64,000 nucleotides of DNA from CAUZIZ01 sp965219005 (GTDB lineage Bacteria; Acidobacteriota; UBA6911; RPQK01; JAJDTT01). Where the stretch lies: the NCBI GenBank assembly GCA_965219005.1, contig CBDCMS010000004.1, positions 3,782,001 through 3,846,000 of the forward strand. Reading direction: 5' to 3'. Position 1 is the first letter of the stretch. The number at the start of each line of letters is the position of its first letter. Shown one piece after another: positions 53,123 to 60,762 of this stretch. Made by a program: the position numbers and the translations under genes. The notes under the pieces were generated by a model. The model did not search any database. It was not told the origin of the DNA and saw only the letters and a list, made by a program, of their open reading frames with translations.

Positions 53123-55922
53123 TTACCACAGGGCGATGCTCACCTGGTCCAGGACCGGGTAGGCGTCGCCATTCTTCGAGTGAAACCTGGCTTGGTACTG
53201 CAGATAACGGTCCTGCGACTGGAGCTCAAAGGGACTTGTTTGAGTCTCCCGCCACTGTGCTGTCTCAATTGCCGACTCCGAAGCGGCCGATCGGACTGAG
53301 AAGGAGACACGAGTTCCGGTTGGAACCTCGGCCTTGAAATTCAGACGACCCGATCCAAGACTCCGATCCCAGTGAAAAAGCGAGGACTGGTAGGTTTGCT
53401 CCCATTTACGGTGGTAGATATGCCCCACGTCCTGGGCCCACATCCAATGAGGCCCGTGGGTGGGAAGCAGATCGATCCGGGGCTCGGCGAATCGGTTCCC
53501 GTCGTTGTAGAACACCTTGGAGGAGGTGTAGTGGGAGCCGTTTTGCGTGTGACAGGAAACCGCCAGGTCGATGCGACCGTCCTGGTCGAAGTCTGCAGCC
53601 ATCGCATCATGGCCCGAATCACATGTGAGGTTGGTTCGGCGGCTAGGGCTAAAGCCTTCGGGGGCCACCCCAATAGAGATAGCAAGGCAGAAGCTCTCGC
53701 GTGAGATCTGCGAGATAGTGCGGGTTGAAAACATCGAGGTAACCGTCGCTGTCGAAGTCCGCCGCAACCGGTCCGATGGGGGTGGGACCCGGCAGCCACT
53801 GCGCGTTCCAGGATTGGAACCCGGAAGAACCTCCCCAGAAGATAAGGCTCCCCGTATCGTGGTGCTTGGCCATTCCATCGTAGTAGCTGCCCGAAATCAG
53901 GTCCAGGTAGCCATCGCTGTTGAAATCCGCAGTTTCCAGTCCAATCGGATAGGGTATGTCCAGCTCCGACTGGCGAGTCTTGCTGAAGCCCCCAGGCGCA
54001 CCCCAGAAAACACGGACCCGGTCGAGTATCGTCGACGTCACGGCAATATCCAGCCATTCGTCACGATTGAAGTCGGCAATGGCGCAGCCGGTGGATCGAC
54101 CTTCCGATAGCACGGCCACCCTTCTACTCCGATCAAGTCCTTCGGCGCCGCCGTAGTAGATGACCAGGTGCACCGGATCCTGCGAAGAATACGACTCAAA
54201 GGCACCCAGAACCAGATCCAGATAACCATCCCGATTCAAATCGGCAACATTACTAGAGCCAAGGTGGTTCTCGCTCAACACGGTGCGACGCCGATCCAGA
54301 TCGAAACCGCTCTCCGAACCCCAGAAGATATTGGCTCCAAGAGTGGGGTCCGAACGCGCAGCCTGGCCGCCATGTCCCGAGTTGAGAGCGATGAGATCCA
54401 CGAATCCGTCCGTGTTCAGATCGGCAGCACTCGCCTCGTAGCCGCTTCTGAAGGGGATATCCCAGCGACGGTCCACTTCGAAGCCCCCGGCAGTCCCCCA
54501 GTAGACATGTAGGGGCACCTTCTCGTCGACGGTACCCCCGGTTCGATTGCTGAAGACGATTCGAGCCGGAAAGGAACCCTCTGGAGGCACCACCGCTACG
54601 TGGGCGGCGCCCTCTGTCCAGACGCCCTGGGGCAGCTCGTTGAACTTCCTGTCTCCGCGACCCAGAAGAATGCGGGACTCGGCCCGAAAACTCTCCTTCC
54701 CCTGAAAGACAGCTACTGACAGGTCCTGATGGCCATCCCCGTCCAGGTCTCCGATCCCGGCAGCAGCAGCCTGCGCCACCTTGAGCGTCGTGGATTGTTC
54801 CTGAGAGAAGCCTGAAGTCTCGCCCCAGAGGATGCGAACCAAGCCGTCGTCGTCTTTGCCTGCACCCGCGACCTCTCCTCCACCGGCCCGAGTCAGAGAC
54901 AGGTAGCTGAGGACCAGGTCGGGCTTCTTGTCCCCATCCAGGTCGCCTACGGTCAGGTGTGAGGCCTTGAAGCCTGCCTGACTCTCAGTATCGGACCACG
55001 ACCGTCCCGACCGTCCCGAGACAACGTACAGACGATCGAGACTCGTACCGATCAGCAGATCGGCCTGACCATCCTGATTCCAGTCTGCTGCGGTCAGACA
55101 GGTGGCTTCACTTCCGGGAAGCTCAATGTCGCTGGACTCGACCGTCACTGGAGTCTCTTCCGAGGAAGTCGACCAGAGTAGTCTGATGCTACCCTCGGAG
55201 GTGAGGACAGCGACATCGTCACCACCGTCGCGGTCGAAGTCGGAAGCTGCCAAGCCGAAGGCCTTCGGCACTCCGAGGTCCTGTCGGCGGTTCAAGAGGT
55301 AGCCTCGCTGGCTCCCCCAGAAGATACGAACGATCTGGCCCTTGGGCTGCTGAGGAAGCCAGGCTTCACTGTTGAGCACGACCAGATCGGGCCACTGGTC
55401 ACGATTGAGGTCGGCCGCCACCAACGCCATGGCTCCATTCACAGGAAGTATGCCGTTGCTTCGATGCGACGGCCAGCCGTCCTCACCACCCCAGATGATC
55501 GTAAGGAAACGCCGCTGGGACTGAAGTCCACTGTAGTTCGGACAGAAAGCCAGGTCGGAATGGCCATCCCGATTCAGGTCGGCGACCAGCACCTGAAGAC
55601 TCCCCCGTACTGCCAGCGGCGCCTGCTGGATTCTCCGATCGTTTGAAAGCGAGGCGACCGTGGCGGGAACGTAGTACGAAGTGTCATGAGTACTGTTGAA
55701 AATGAGGTCCAGAAAACCATCCTGGTTCAAGTCGAACCGATGAATGGTACGGATCGTTCCGTCGCGGGCAACGTAGAGGTTCTGACCAGACGCATCCAAC
55801 CGCCCGTCGGCGAAGTCCTCGAAGGAATCTTCCACCCACGAGATCGGATCCTGAGCTTCCGATTTCCCGATAAAGACGAGCAACCCCAGGCACAGCGACA
55901 GAATCCATCGCAGACTGCGCAT
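53123..55922 (-). CDS. FG-GAP/VCBS repeat protein, frameshifted
   Basis: A signal peptide (LRWILSLCLGLLVFIGKSEA) is followed by at least twelve FG-GAP/VCBS repeats, each with a calcium-binding loop such as DLNRDGHSDLAF, DFDRDGGDDVAV, DLDGDGHQDLSV and DFNSDGYLDLIS. The first frame stops at 53649 after YLYWGGPRRL. The next frame (53878-53123) continues exactly where it should: APEGFSPSRR, DFDQDGRIDLAV and a C-terminal jelly-roll-like domain ending LDQVSIALW. The break lies at five G (plus strand) at 53660-53664; one base fewer would restore about 930 residues. Likely an extracellular propeller protein; either a sequencing slip or a real inactivating indel. Confidence 0.85.
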
Positions 55923-56083
55923 GATCTCAGTCTCCCCCTTCTCGATTGCTGATTAGGCTTGCTGAGGGAGTATAGACGGCAGGGGCTGGTTGTCAAGTAG
56001 TCCTGGCCTGGTCGCCTTCTGCTAAGATCGGTGAGCAGTGAATTGTGAACAGTGAACAGTGAGTGTAGTGAGTAGTCATAACG

Positions 56084-56611
56084 TCCCCGCAGAGCGGGGA
56101 GCTTGGCGGTTGTGAGCCGCCCCAAGGGCGGCCAATCCTTAGTCGTTAAAACAAGCCGTCGTCTTTACCGTCGAGGTGATCTTGGTGGCGAATGTACTTG
56201 CGAATTTGCTTCTCCTCGAATCCAACTGTGGAGACCGCATAGCCGCGCGCCCACAACTTCTCGCCGTTGAAGTTGCGCTTCCTGCCTCCAAATTGGCGGG
56301 CCACGGCAATCGCGCTTTTCCCCTTCAGGTAGCCAATCACTTGAGCCACCGAATACTTCGGCGGCACCTGGATCAACATATGCACATGGTCTACCACCAT
56401 GTGCCCTTCCAGAATGCTGCTCTCCCTTTGCCTCGCCAGTTCTCGGAAGACCGGGCCCAGAAACTCTCGAATCTTTCCGTACAGCACTTTCCTTCTCCCT
56501 TTGGGGACAAACACAATATGGTATTTGCAGTCCCATCGGGTATGGCTTAAGCTCTCATATGACATACTTTATGCCTCCTTTGTGGGTACCGCCAAGCCCC
56601 AAAGGAGGCAT
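56084..56611 (-). mobile_element. IS200/IS605-type element (tnpA only)
   Basis: A transposase gene flanked by subterminal hairpins as in IS200: TCCCCGC-AGA-GCGGGGA (56084-56100) and GCCGCCC/GGGCGGC (about 56116-56132) on one side, and a 12-bp stem ATGCCTCCTTTG/CAAAGGAGGCAT (56571-56582 and 56600-56611) on the other. No tnpB. Exact cleavage ends are not set; these elements make no target duplication. Confidence 0.75.
56146..56565 (-). CDS. tnpA: IS200/IS605 family transposase TnpA (HUH Y1)
   Basis: 139 residues. Single-strand HUH transposase: HVH (His60, His62) in MVVDHVHMLIQVP and the nucleophile Tyr124 in IRKYIRHQ. CKYHIVFVPKGRRKVLYG and YLKGKSAIAVARQFG are the standard family blocks. Full length and apparently intact. 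RAYT proteins that serve REP repeats are close relatives; the length and flanking hairpins fit IS200 better. Confidence 0.92.
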   Translation of the reverse strand: MSYESLSHTRWDCKYHIVFVPKGRRKVLYGKIREFLGPVFRELARQRESSILEGHMVVDHVHMLIQVPPKYSVAQVIGYLKGKSAIAVARQFGGRKRNFNGEKLWARGYAVSTVGFEEKQIRKYIRHQDHLDGKDDGLF

Positions 56612-56703
56612 CCTATTACTGAATCTAAATGTCAAACCTTTAAAGTCTCACTGGTCAAACCAGTGGCTTACCTGTCTTCGAGTTAGTAGTGGAAAACTGA
56701 GAC

Positions 56704-56752
56704 CGACTTACTGATTACTGGTTCACTGATCACTGATAACTGGTTCACTGAA
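56704..56752. repeat. Simple repeat of ACTGATTACTGGTTC-type words
   Basis: Reiterated TTACTGATTACTGGTTCACT, then GATCACTGATAACTGGTTCA. A related direct-repeat run GTGAACAGTGAACAGTGAGT lies at 56046-56065, on the other side of the IS200-type element, and similar words (GATCAGTGAACAG) occur inside repeat A. Confidence 0.6.
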
Positions 56753-56764
56753 AAAGGGGGATCC

Positions 56765-57565
56765 ATGAGACTCAAAGACAAAGTTGCCTTGGTAACAGGT
56801 GCCTCAGGTGGACTCGGGGCTGGCATGTGCGAGGCGTTTGCACGCGAGGGAGCCCACTGCATCGCTGCGTATCACAGCGACAAGAAGGGGGGAGAGGAGA
56901 CAGCCGCTCGCGTGAGGGCGCTGGGGCGAGAAGCCTTGGCAGTCCAGGCAGACATTGGCGACGAAGAACAGGTACGGGAGATGATCCAGACGGCGGATCG
57001 GACTTTTGGCCGCCTGGACATCCTGGCCGCCAACGCCGGCTACGGCCTGGCTAAACCGCTGCTCGAAACTACGATTTCCGACTTTGAGAAGCTTGTCCGA
57101 ACGAACCTGATCGGCACCTACTTGACGGTCCGATACGGCGCCGAACTGATGGCCCGAGCAAAACAGGGAAAGATCATCACCATGTCCTCGGTTCACGGGT
57201 TGGGAGGGACGCACTATTGTTCCCTGTATGCAGCCACCAAAGGGGGTATTCTCAACTTCACCAGGGGCGCGGCCTTCGATCTATCCGAGCATGGTATTCA
57301 GATCAATTGCATCGCTCCGGGCGCGGTTCCGGTACCCAAGGATCCTCCACCACCTGAAGGGTCACCGCTGCACGACGCCTGGATGCAGTACACGCCGCTG
57401 GGGAGATTCGGGACTCCAGCTGATGTCGCTGCCGCAGCCGTCTTCCTCGCTTGCAGCGACAGCGACTGGATCACGGGACAGGTCATCAGCGTCGATGGCG
57501 GCATCAGCGCCGGACCACTTATCCCCTCATTCAAATACTACGGGGCCAAGCCCCGAATGGAGTGA
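56765..57565 (+). CDS. SDR family oxidoreductase
   Basis: 266 residues, with GGGGG-type purine run upstream of the ATG. Classical short-chain dehydrogenase: cofactor motif TGASGGLG (11-18), NAG (90-92), catalytic Ser141/142, Tyr155 and Lys159 in SLYAATKGG, and C-terminal GQVISVDGGISAG. Acidic Asp-type residue after strand 2 is absent (AAYHSDKK), which leans to NADP(H), but this is a weak guess. Convergent with the sugar importer genes, so a role with sugars or sugar acids is plausible. Confidence 0.9.
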   Translation: MRLKDKVALVTGASGGLGAGMCEAFAREGAHCIAAYHSDKKGGEETAARVRALGREALAVQADIGDEEQVREMIQTADRTFGRLDILAANAGYGLAKPLLETTISDFEKLVRTNLIGTYLTVRYGAELMARAKQGKIITMSSVHGLGGTHYCSLYAATKGGILNFTRGAAFDLSEHGIQINCIAPGAVPVPKDPPPPEGSPLHDAWMQYTPLGRFGTPADVAAAAVFLACSDSDWITGQVISVDGGISAGPLIPSFKYYGAKPRME

Positions 57566-57580
57566 GGATAGCTGACTCGT

Positions 57581-57767
57581 CTGGATCATTCAGGAAACAA
57601 CTTCATATCGGAGCAAGCGTTGCCGGGACATGGGAGCCTGAAGCGCAAGCGAGGGGTTGGGAAATAGGCGGAATGTCCCCGGCTCATGTGCTTGCCTTCG
57701 GTCAAAGGTCCCTATCTTGAAGCATCGCCTTGCGGCCCAACCCCTCGCTTGCGCTTCACAGGCTTCC
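57581..57767. repeat. Repeat B copy 2 plus inverted core copy
   Basis: 57581-57661 repeats 13885-13966 (CTGGATCATT start, GCGCAAGCGAGGGGTTGGG end). At 57735-57767 the core recurs inverted (CCCAACCCCTCGCTTGCGCT then TCACAGGCTTCC), so the two cores form a hairpin with a loop of about 73 bases between the SDR stop and the permease stop. It may serve both convergent genes as a termination structure. Confidence 0.75.
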
Positions 57768-57804
57768 TATTTGCTAGCCAACGGATCAAGTTTCACATTC
57801 AGGA

Positions 57805-58965
57805 TCAGACCTGCTGAAGTTGGCGTCGAGCACGGCTTCGAGCTACCAACCGCTTCACCAACTCGTCCACCACAACCCCTATCAGAATGACTCCTCCTAT
57901 GATGGCGAACTCCAGTTGGGTAGGGATACCGAGGAGATTGATGGAATTGTAGAGGACCCTCATTACTGCTGCGCCGATGACGACACCCAGAATCGAGCCC
58001 TCGCCGCCGCGAAGGCTGCATCCTCCCAGGACGGCGGCCGCGATGGCATAGAGCTCATAGAAGTTTCCGTGGTTGGAAGGCTGGATCGAATTGATATCGA
58101 GGGCAAACAGGACGCCACCGATCCCAGCCAGGAGGGAGCAGATGACATAGGCCATCATGACGATGCCATCGGTGTTGATTCCGCTGTAGCGAGCCGCCTG
58201 TTCGTTTCGACCCACGGCCAGAAGATAGCGCCCGTAGATGGTGTGATTCAGGAAGATGCCTGCGACCACAGCCAGTCCCATCATGATGAAGAACGGCATG
58301 GGCACCAGGATTTCCGAGACGGGCTTGATCTCTCCCAGCCAGACGATCGCCCCCAGCACGGCCAGCGTCCCACTGCCCACGAGACCTGGAAGCAGGCCCA
58401 GCCGGCCCAGCTCCGGATCTGGATTCCTGCTCGCCCGGACCAGGCGCAGTAGCAGCCAGATGGAGAGAATGCTGCCAATCCCAAAGGCCAGCATCGCCAA
58501 GGTACACGGTTTACCCGAAGTCAGCTGCTTCAGACCCCCGAAGCCACTCCCAAAACCATGGACTTGATCGCCGGTCACATATCGAGCGCAGCCACGGTAG
58601 ATGAGGAGCCCACAGAGCGTCACAACGAAGGGCTGAAGCTTCAGCCTGGTGATCAGAAGCCCATGGAGGAGTCCAATAGAAAGGGAGACTGCAATCACGA
58701 CGACCAGTGCCCCAGAGGTGCTGAACGCGTGCTCTACCAGCAACATCGGAAGGATGCTACCGGTAAGACCAACCACCGAGCCGATGGATAAATCGATTCC
58801 CCCCGTCATGATGACGAAGGAAACGCCCAGGCTGATGATTCCGAAGAGCGAGGTCCAGCGGAGCGTGTTCTGGAGATTGTAGGGCGAGAGGAAGTCAGGG
58901 TTCAGGAACGACGTCAGCATGCATACAGAGAGGAGTAGACCCGAGATACCCAGGGTTTTTCTCAT
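57805..58965 (-). CDS. Sugar ABC transporter permease (RbsC type)
   Basis: 386 residues from the ATG at 58965, overlapping the ATPase stop as ATGA; the longer upstream frame runs through the ATPase gene and is not conserved. About ten membrane segments. GVSFVIMTGGIDLSIGSVVGL, LQPFVVTLCGLLIYRGCARYVTG, YGRYLLAVGRNEQAARYSGI and AAVLGGCSLRGGEGSILGVV are the conserved blocks of ribose/galactose-type permeases. Works as a homodimer with the two-domain ATPase upstream. No binding protein gene is adjacent. Confidence 0.92.
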   Translation of the reverse strand: MRKTLGISGLLLSVCMLTSFLNPDFLSPYNLQNTLRWTSLFGIISLGVSFVIMTGGIDLSIGSVVGLTGSILPMLLVEHAFSTSGALVVVIAVSLSIGLLHGLLITRLKLQPFVVTLCGLLIYRGCARYVTGDQVHGFGSGFGGLKQLTSGKPCTLAMLAFGIGSILSIWLLLRLVRASRNPDPELGRLGLLPGLVGSGTLAVLGAIVWLGEIKPVSEILVPMPFFIMMGLAVVAGIFLNHTIYGRYLLAVGRNEQAARYSGINTDGIVMMAYVICSLLAGIGGVLFALDINSIQPSNHGNFYELYAIAAAVLGGCSLRGGEGSILGVVIGAAVMRVLYNSINLLGIPTQLEFAIIGGVILIGVVVDELVKRLVARSRARRQLQQV

Positions 58966-60515
58966 GGCACCTGCTGCCTGCTCGACGCGGGTTGGCCCAG
59001 CTTCACCAGTCCCTTCTTCTCGAGGCCGGTCGCCAACTGCATGACTGCCTCCTCGCTGAACTGATCGCGGGTTAACTCGCCGTTGATTCGCCCCTCGTGC
59101 ATGACGAGCAGACGATGCGGCAGGCCCAGGATCTCTTCCATTTCGCTGCTGCTGAACAGGATCCCAACACCGTCCTCGGCGAGCTCTTCCATCAAACGAT
59201 AGATCTCTTCTTTCGCTCCAATGTCGATACCCCGAGTCGGCTCGTCCATCAGGAGGACTTTCGGTTTTAGAGAGAGCCATTTGGCCAGAACCACCTTTTG
59301 CTGAGTCCCTCCCGAAAGGTACTCTACGATCTCGTCGAGGCCAGGCGTCTTGATCTGGAGCCTTTCGATCATCTCCATCGCGATCTGACGCTCCAGGGAC
59401 CTATTGAGTAGACCGCCGCCAAGCCGATTGGCCCTTAGCCCAGCCAGGCTGAGGTTGTGGCGCAGGGACATCGCCAGGATCAGCCCCTGCTGCTTCCGAT
59501 CCTCGGGCACCAATGCTACTCCCGCCTGGATCGCATCAAAAGGACTGCCCCCTTGCAGCGGCTGACCTTGTATCCGAATTGTCCCGGCCAGCGGCCGATC
59601 GATGCCGAAGAGGAGGTTGAGCATTCCCGTCCTTCCCGACCCGATCAGGCCTGCTACCCCAACAATCTCCCCAGCCTTGATAGAGAAACTGAGCTCGTGC
59701 TGGGGATGAGCTGGGGACCTCAACTTGCGGGCTTCCAGAAGTGGTCGGCCGGGGCGATACGGAATTCGGTGGTAGAACTGTGAGACATCGCGGCCAACCA
59801 TCAGCTTGACCATTCGGTCGTGATCGATCTCCTCGCGGCTCAGCTCGCCGGCGTTTTCTCCGTCCCGAAGAACCAGGACACGATCGGCCAGTTTCTTGAC
59901 CTCGCCCAGTCGATGTGAGATGTAGAGCACGGCGACACCCTCAGCCTTCAGCTCGTGCACCACCTGGAAGAGTTGGTCGGTCTCACGCTGGGACAGACTG
60001 GAAGTAGGCTCGTCCATGATCAGGATCCGGGCCTGGAGAGAAAGAGCTCGAGCAATCTCGACCAGCTGCTGCTGGCCGATCGAAAGGGACGCGACCAGCG
60101 CCTTCGGTGAGCCGGTCAGGCCAACCTTCCTCATGACCTCCCTAGACCTTCGGTAGATTCGCCGGCGATCCAGCAGTCCCGCACGGAGAGGCTCTCGACC
60201 CAGGAAAATATTGGCTCCGATATCCAGATTATCGGATAGGTTCAGCTCCTGATGGATCAGTGCGATGCCCAGGCGCGAAGCGGTGTTCACGGCGTCTACC
60301 GTGACAACCTCGCCATCGAGGAATATCTGGCCGGAGTCGGGAGTCTCCTCCCCAGCCAGAATCCTCATCAGTGTGCTCTTACCTGCGCCGTTTTCACCTA
60401 CCAGCGCCAAGACCTCTCCCTGAAAGAGATTCAAGTGCACCTGATTTAGAGCTAGCACACCGGGAAAACGCTTGCTGACCCGACGAACCTCCAACAGAGG
60501 TACCTGGTAGGGCAT
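58962..60515 (-). CDS. Sugar ABC transporter ATPase, double domain (RbsA/MglA type)
   Basis: 517 residues with two ABC domains in one chain. Domain 1: Walker A GENGAGKST (40-48), signature LSIGQQQLVEIARAL, Walker B ILIMDEPTSS. Domain 2: a degenerate Walker A GLIGSGRTGM, signature LSGGTQQKVVLAKWL and Walker B VLLMDEPTRGIDIGAKEEIY. Degenerate second-site ATPases are normal in RbsA. Drives uptake of a pentose or hexose; the substrate depends on the missing binding protein. Start ATG at 60515 with AGGATAT upstream. Confidence 0.93.
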   Translation of the reverse strand: MPYQVPLLEVRRVSKRFPGVLALNQVHLNLFQGEVLALVGENGAGKSTLMRILAGEETPDSGQIFLDGEVVTVDAVNTASRLGIALIHQELNLSDNLDIGANIFLGREPLRAGLLDRRRIYRRSREVMRKVGLTGSPKALVASLSIGQQQLVEIARALSLQARILIMDEPTSSLSQRETDQLFQVVHELKAEGVAVLYISHRLGEVKKLADRVLVLRDGENAGELSREEIDHDRMVKLMVGRDVSQFYHRIPYRPGRPLLEARKLRSPAHPQHELSFSIKAGEIVGVAGLIGSGRTGMLNLLFGIDRPLAGTIRIQGQPLQGGSPFDAIQAGVALVPEDRKQQGLILAMSLRHNLSLAGLRANRLGGGLLNRSLERQIAMEMIERLQIKTPGLDEIVEYLSGGTQQKVVLAKWLSLKPKVLLMDEPTRGIDIGAKEEIYRLMEELAEDGVGILFSSSEMEEILGLPHRLLVMHEGRINGELTRDQFSEEAVMQLATGLEKKGLVKLGQPASSRQQVP

Positions 60516-60578
60516 GAAGCGATATCCTACACCACCAAAGTTTCCGGATGAATGTGCGTTGATTCAAAGGCGCGGAGG

Positions 60579-60746
60579 CTAGTGGACTGTAACACCCGAA
60601 TCGCTGGTGCCTGAGCGGCCCTCGAGCCCGATCTCTGCGTTGCGCTTCCTCGCCATAGTCCAAGCTATGCCTGCGTCAGCGCGCCTTGACCTCGGGCCCG
60701 AATGGCTCGCACATCCACTACCGATTCAAGCATTACAATCCACTAG
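60579..60746. repeat. TA-flanked inverted-repeat element (IS630-like MITE)
   Basis: 168 bp. The 25-bp end CTAGTGGACTGTAACACCCG and on (60579-60603) pairs with 60722-60746 with four differences. The outermost GTGGA/TCCAC lies next to TA on both sides, as expected for IS630/Tc1-type targets. Inside, another hairpin (CATAG/CTATG around 60652-60668). No coding capacity. It fills the gap between the ATPase and the SLC13 transporter gene. Confidence 0.75.
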
Positions 60747-60762
60747 AGCTCGAGTTCCAGCT

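Noticed and set aside
56046..56752. CRISPR array suspected from reiterated GTGAACAGTG and ACTGGTTCACTG words
   Set aside because: The repeats are short, back-to-back and without spacers of constant length; they are simple repeats around an IS200-type element.
58966..59280. N-terminal extension of the sugar permease
   Set aside because: It lies inside the ATPase gene in another frame and is not membrane-like; the ATG at 58965 gives the normal permease start.
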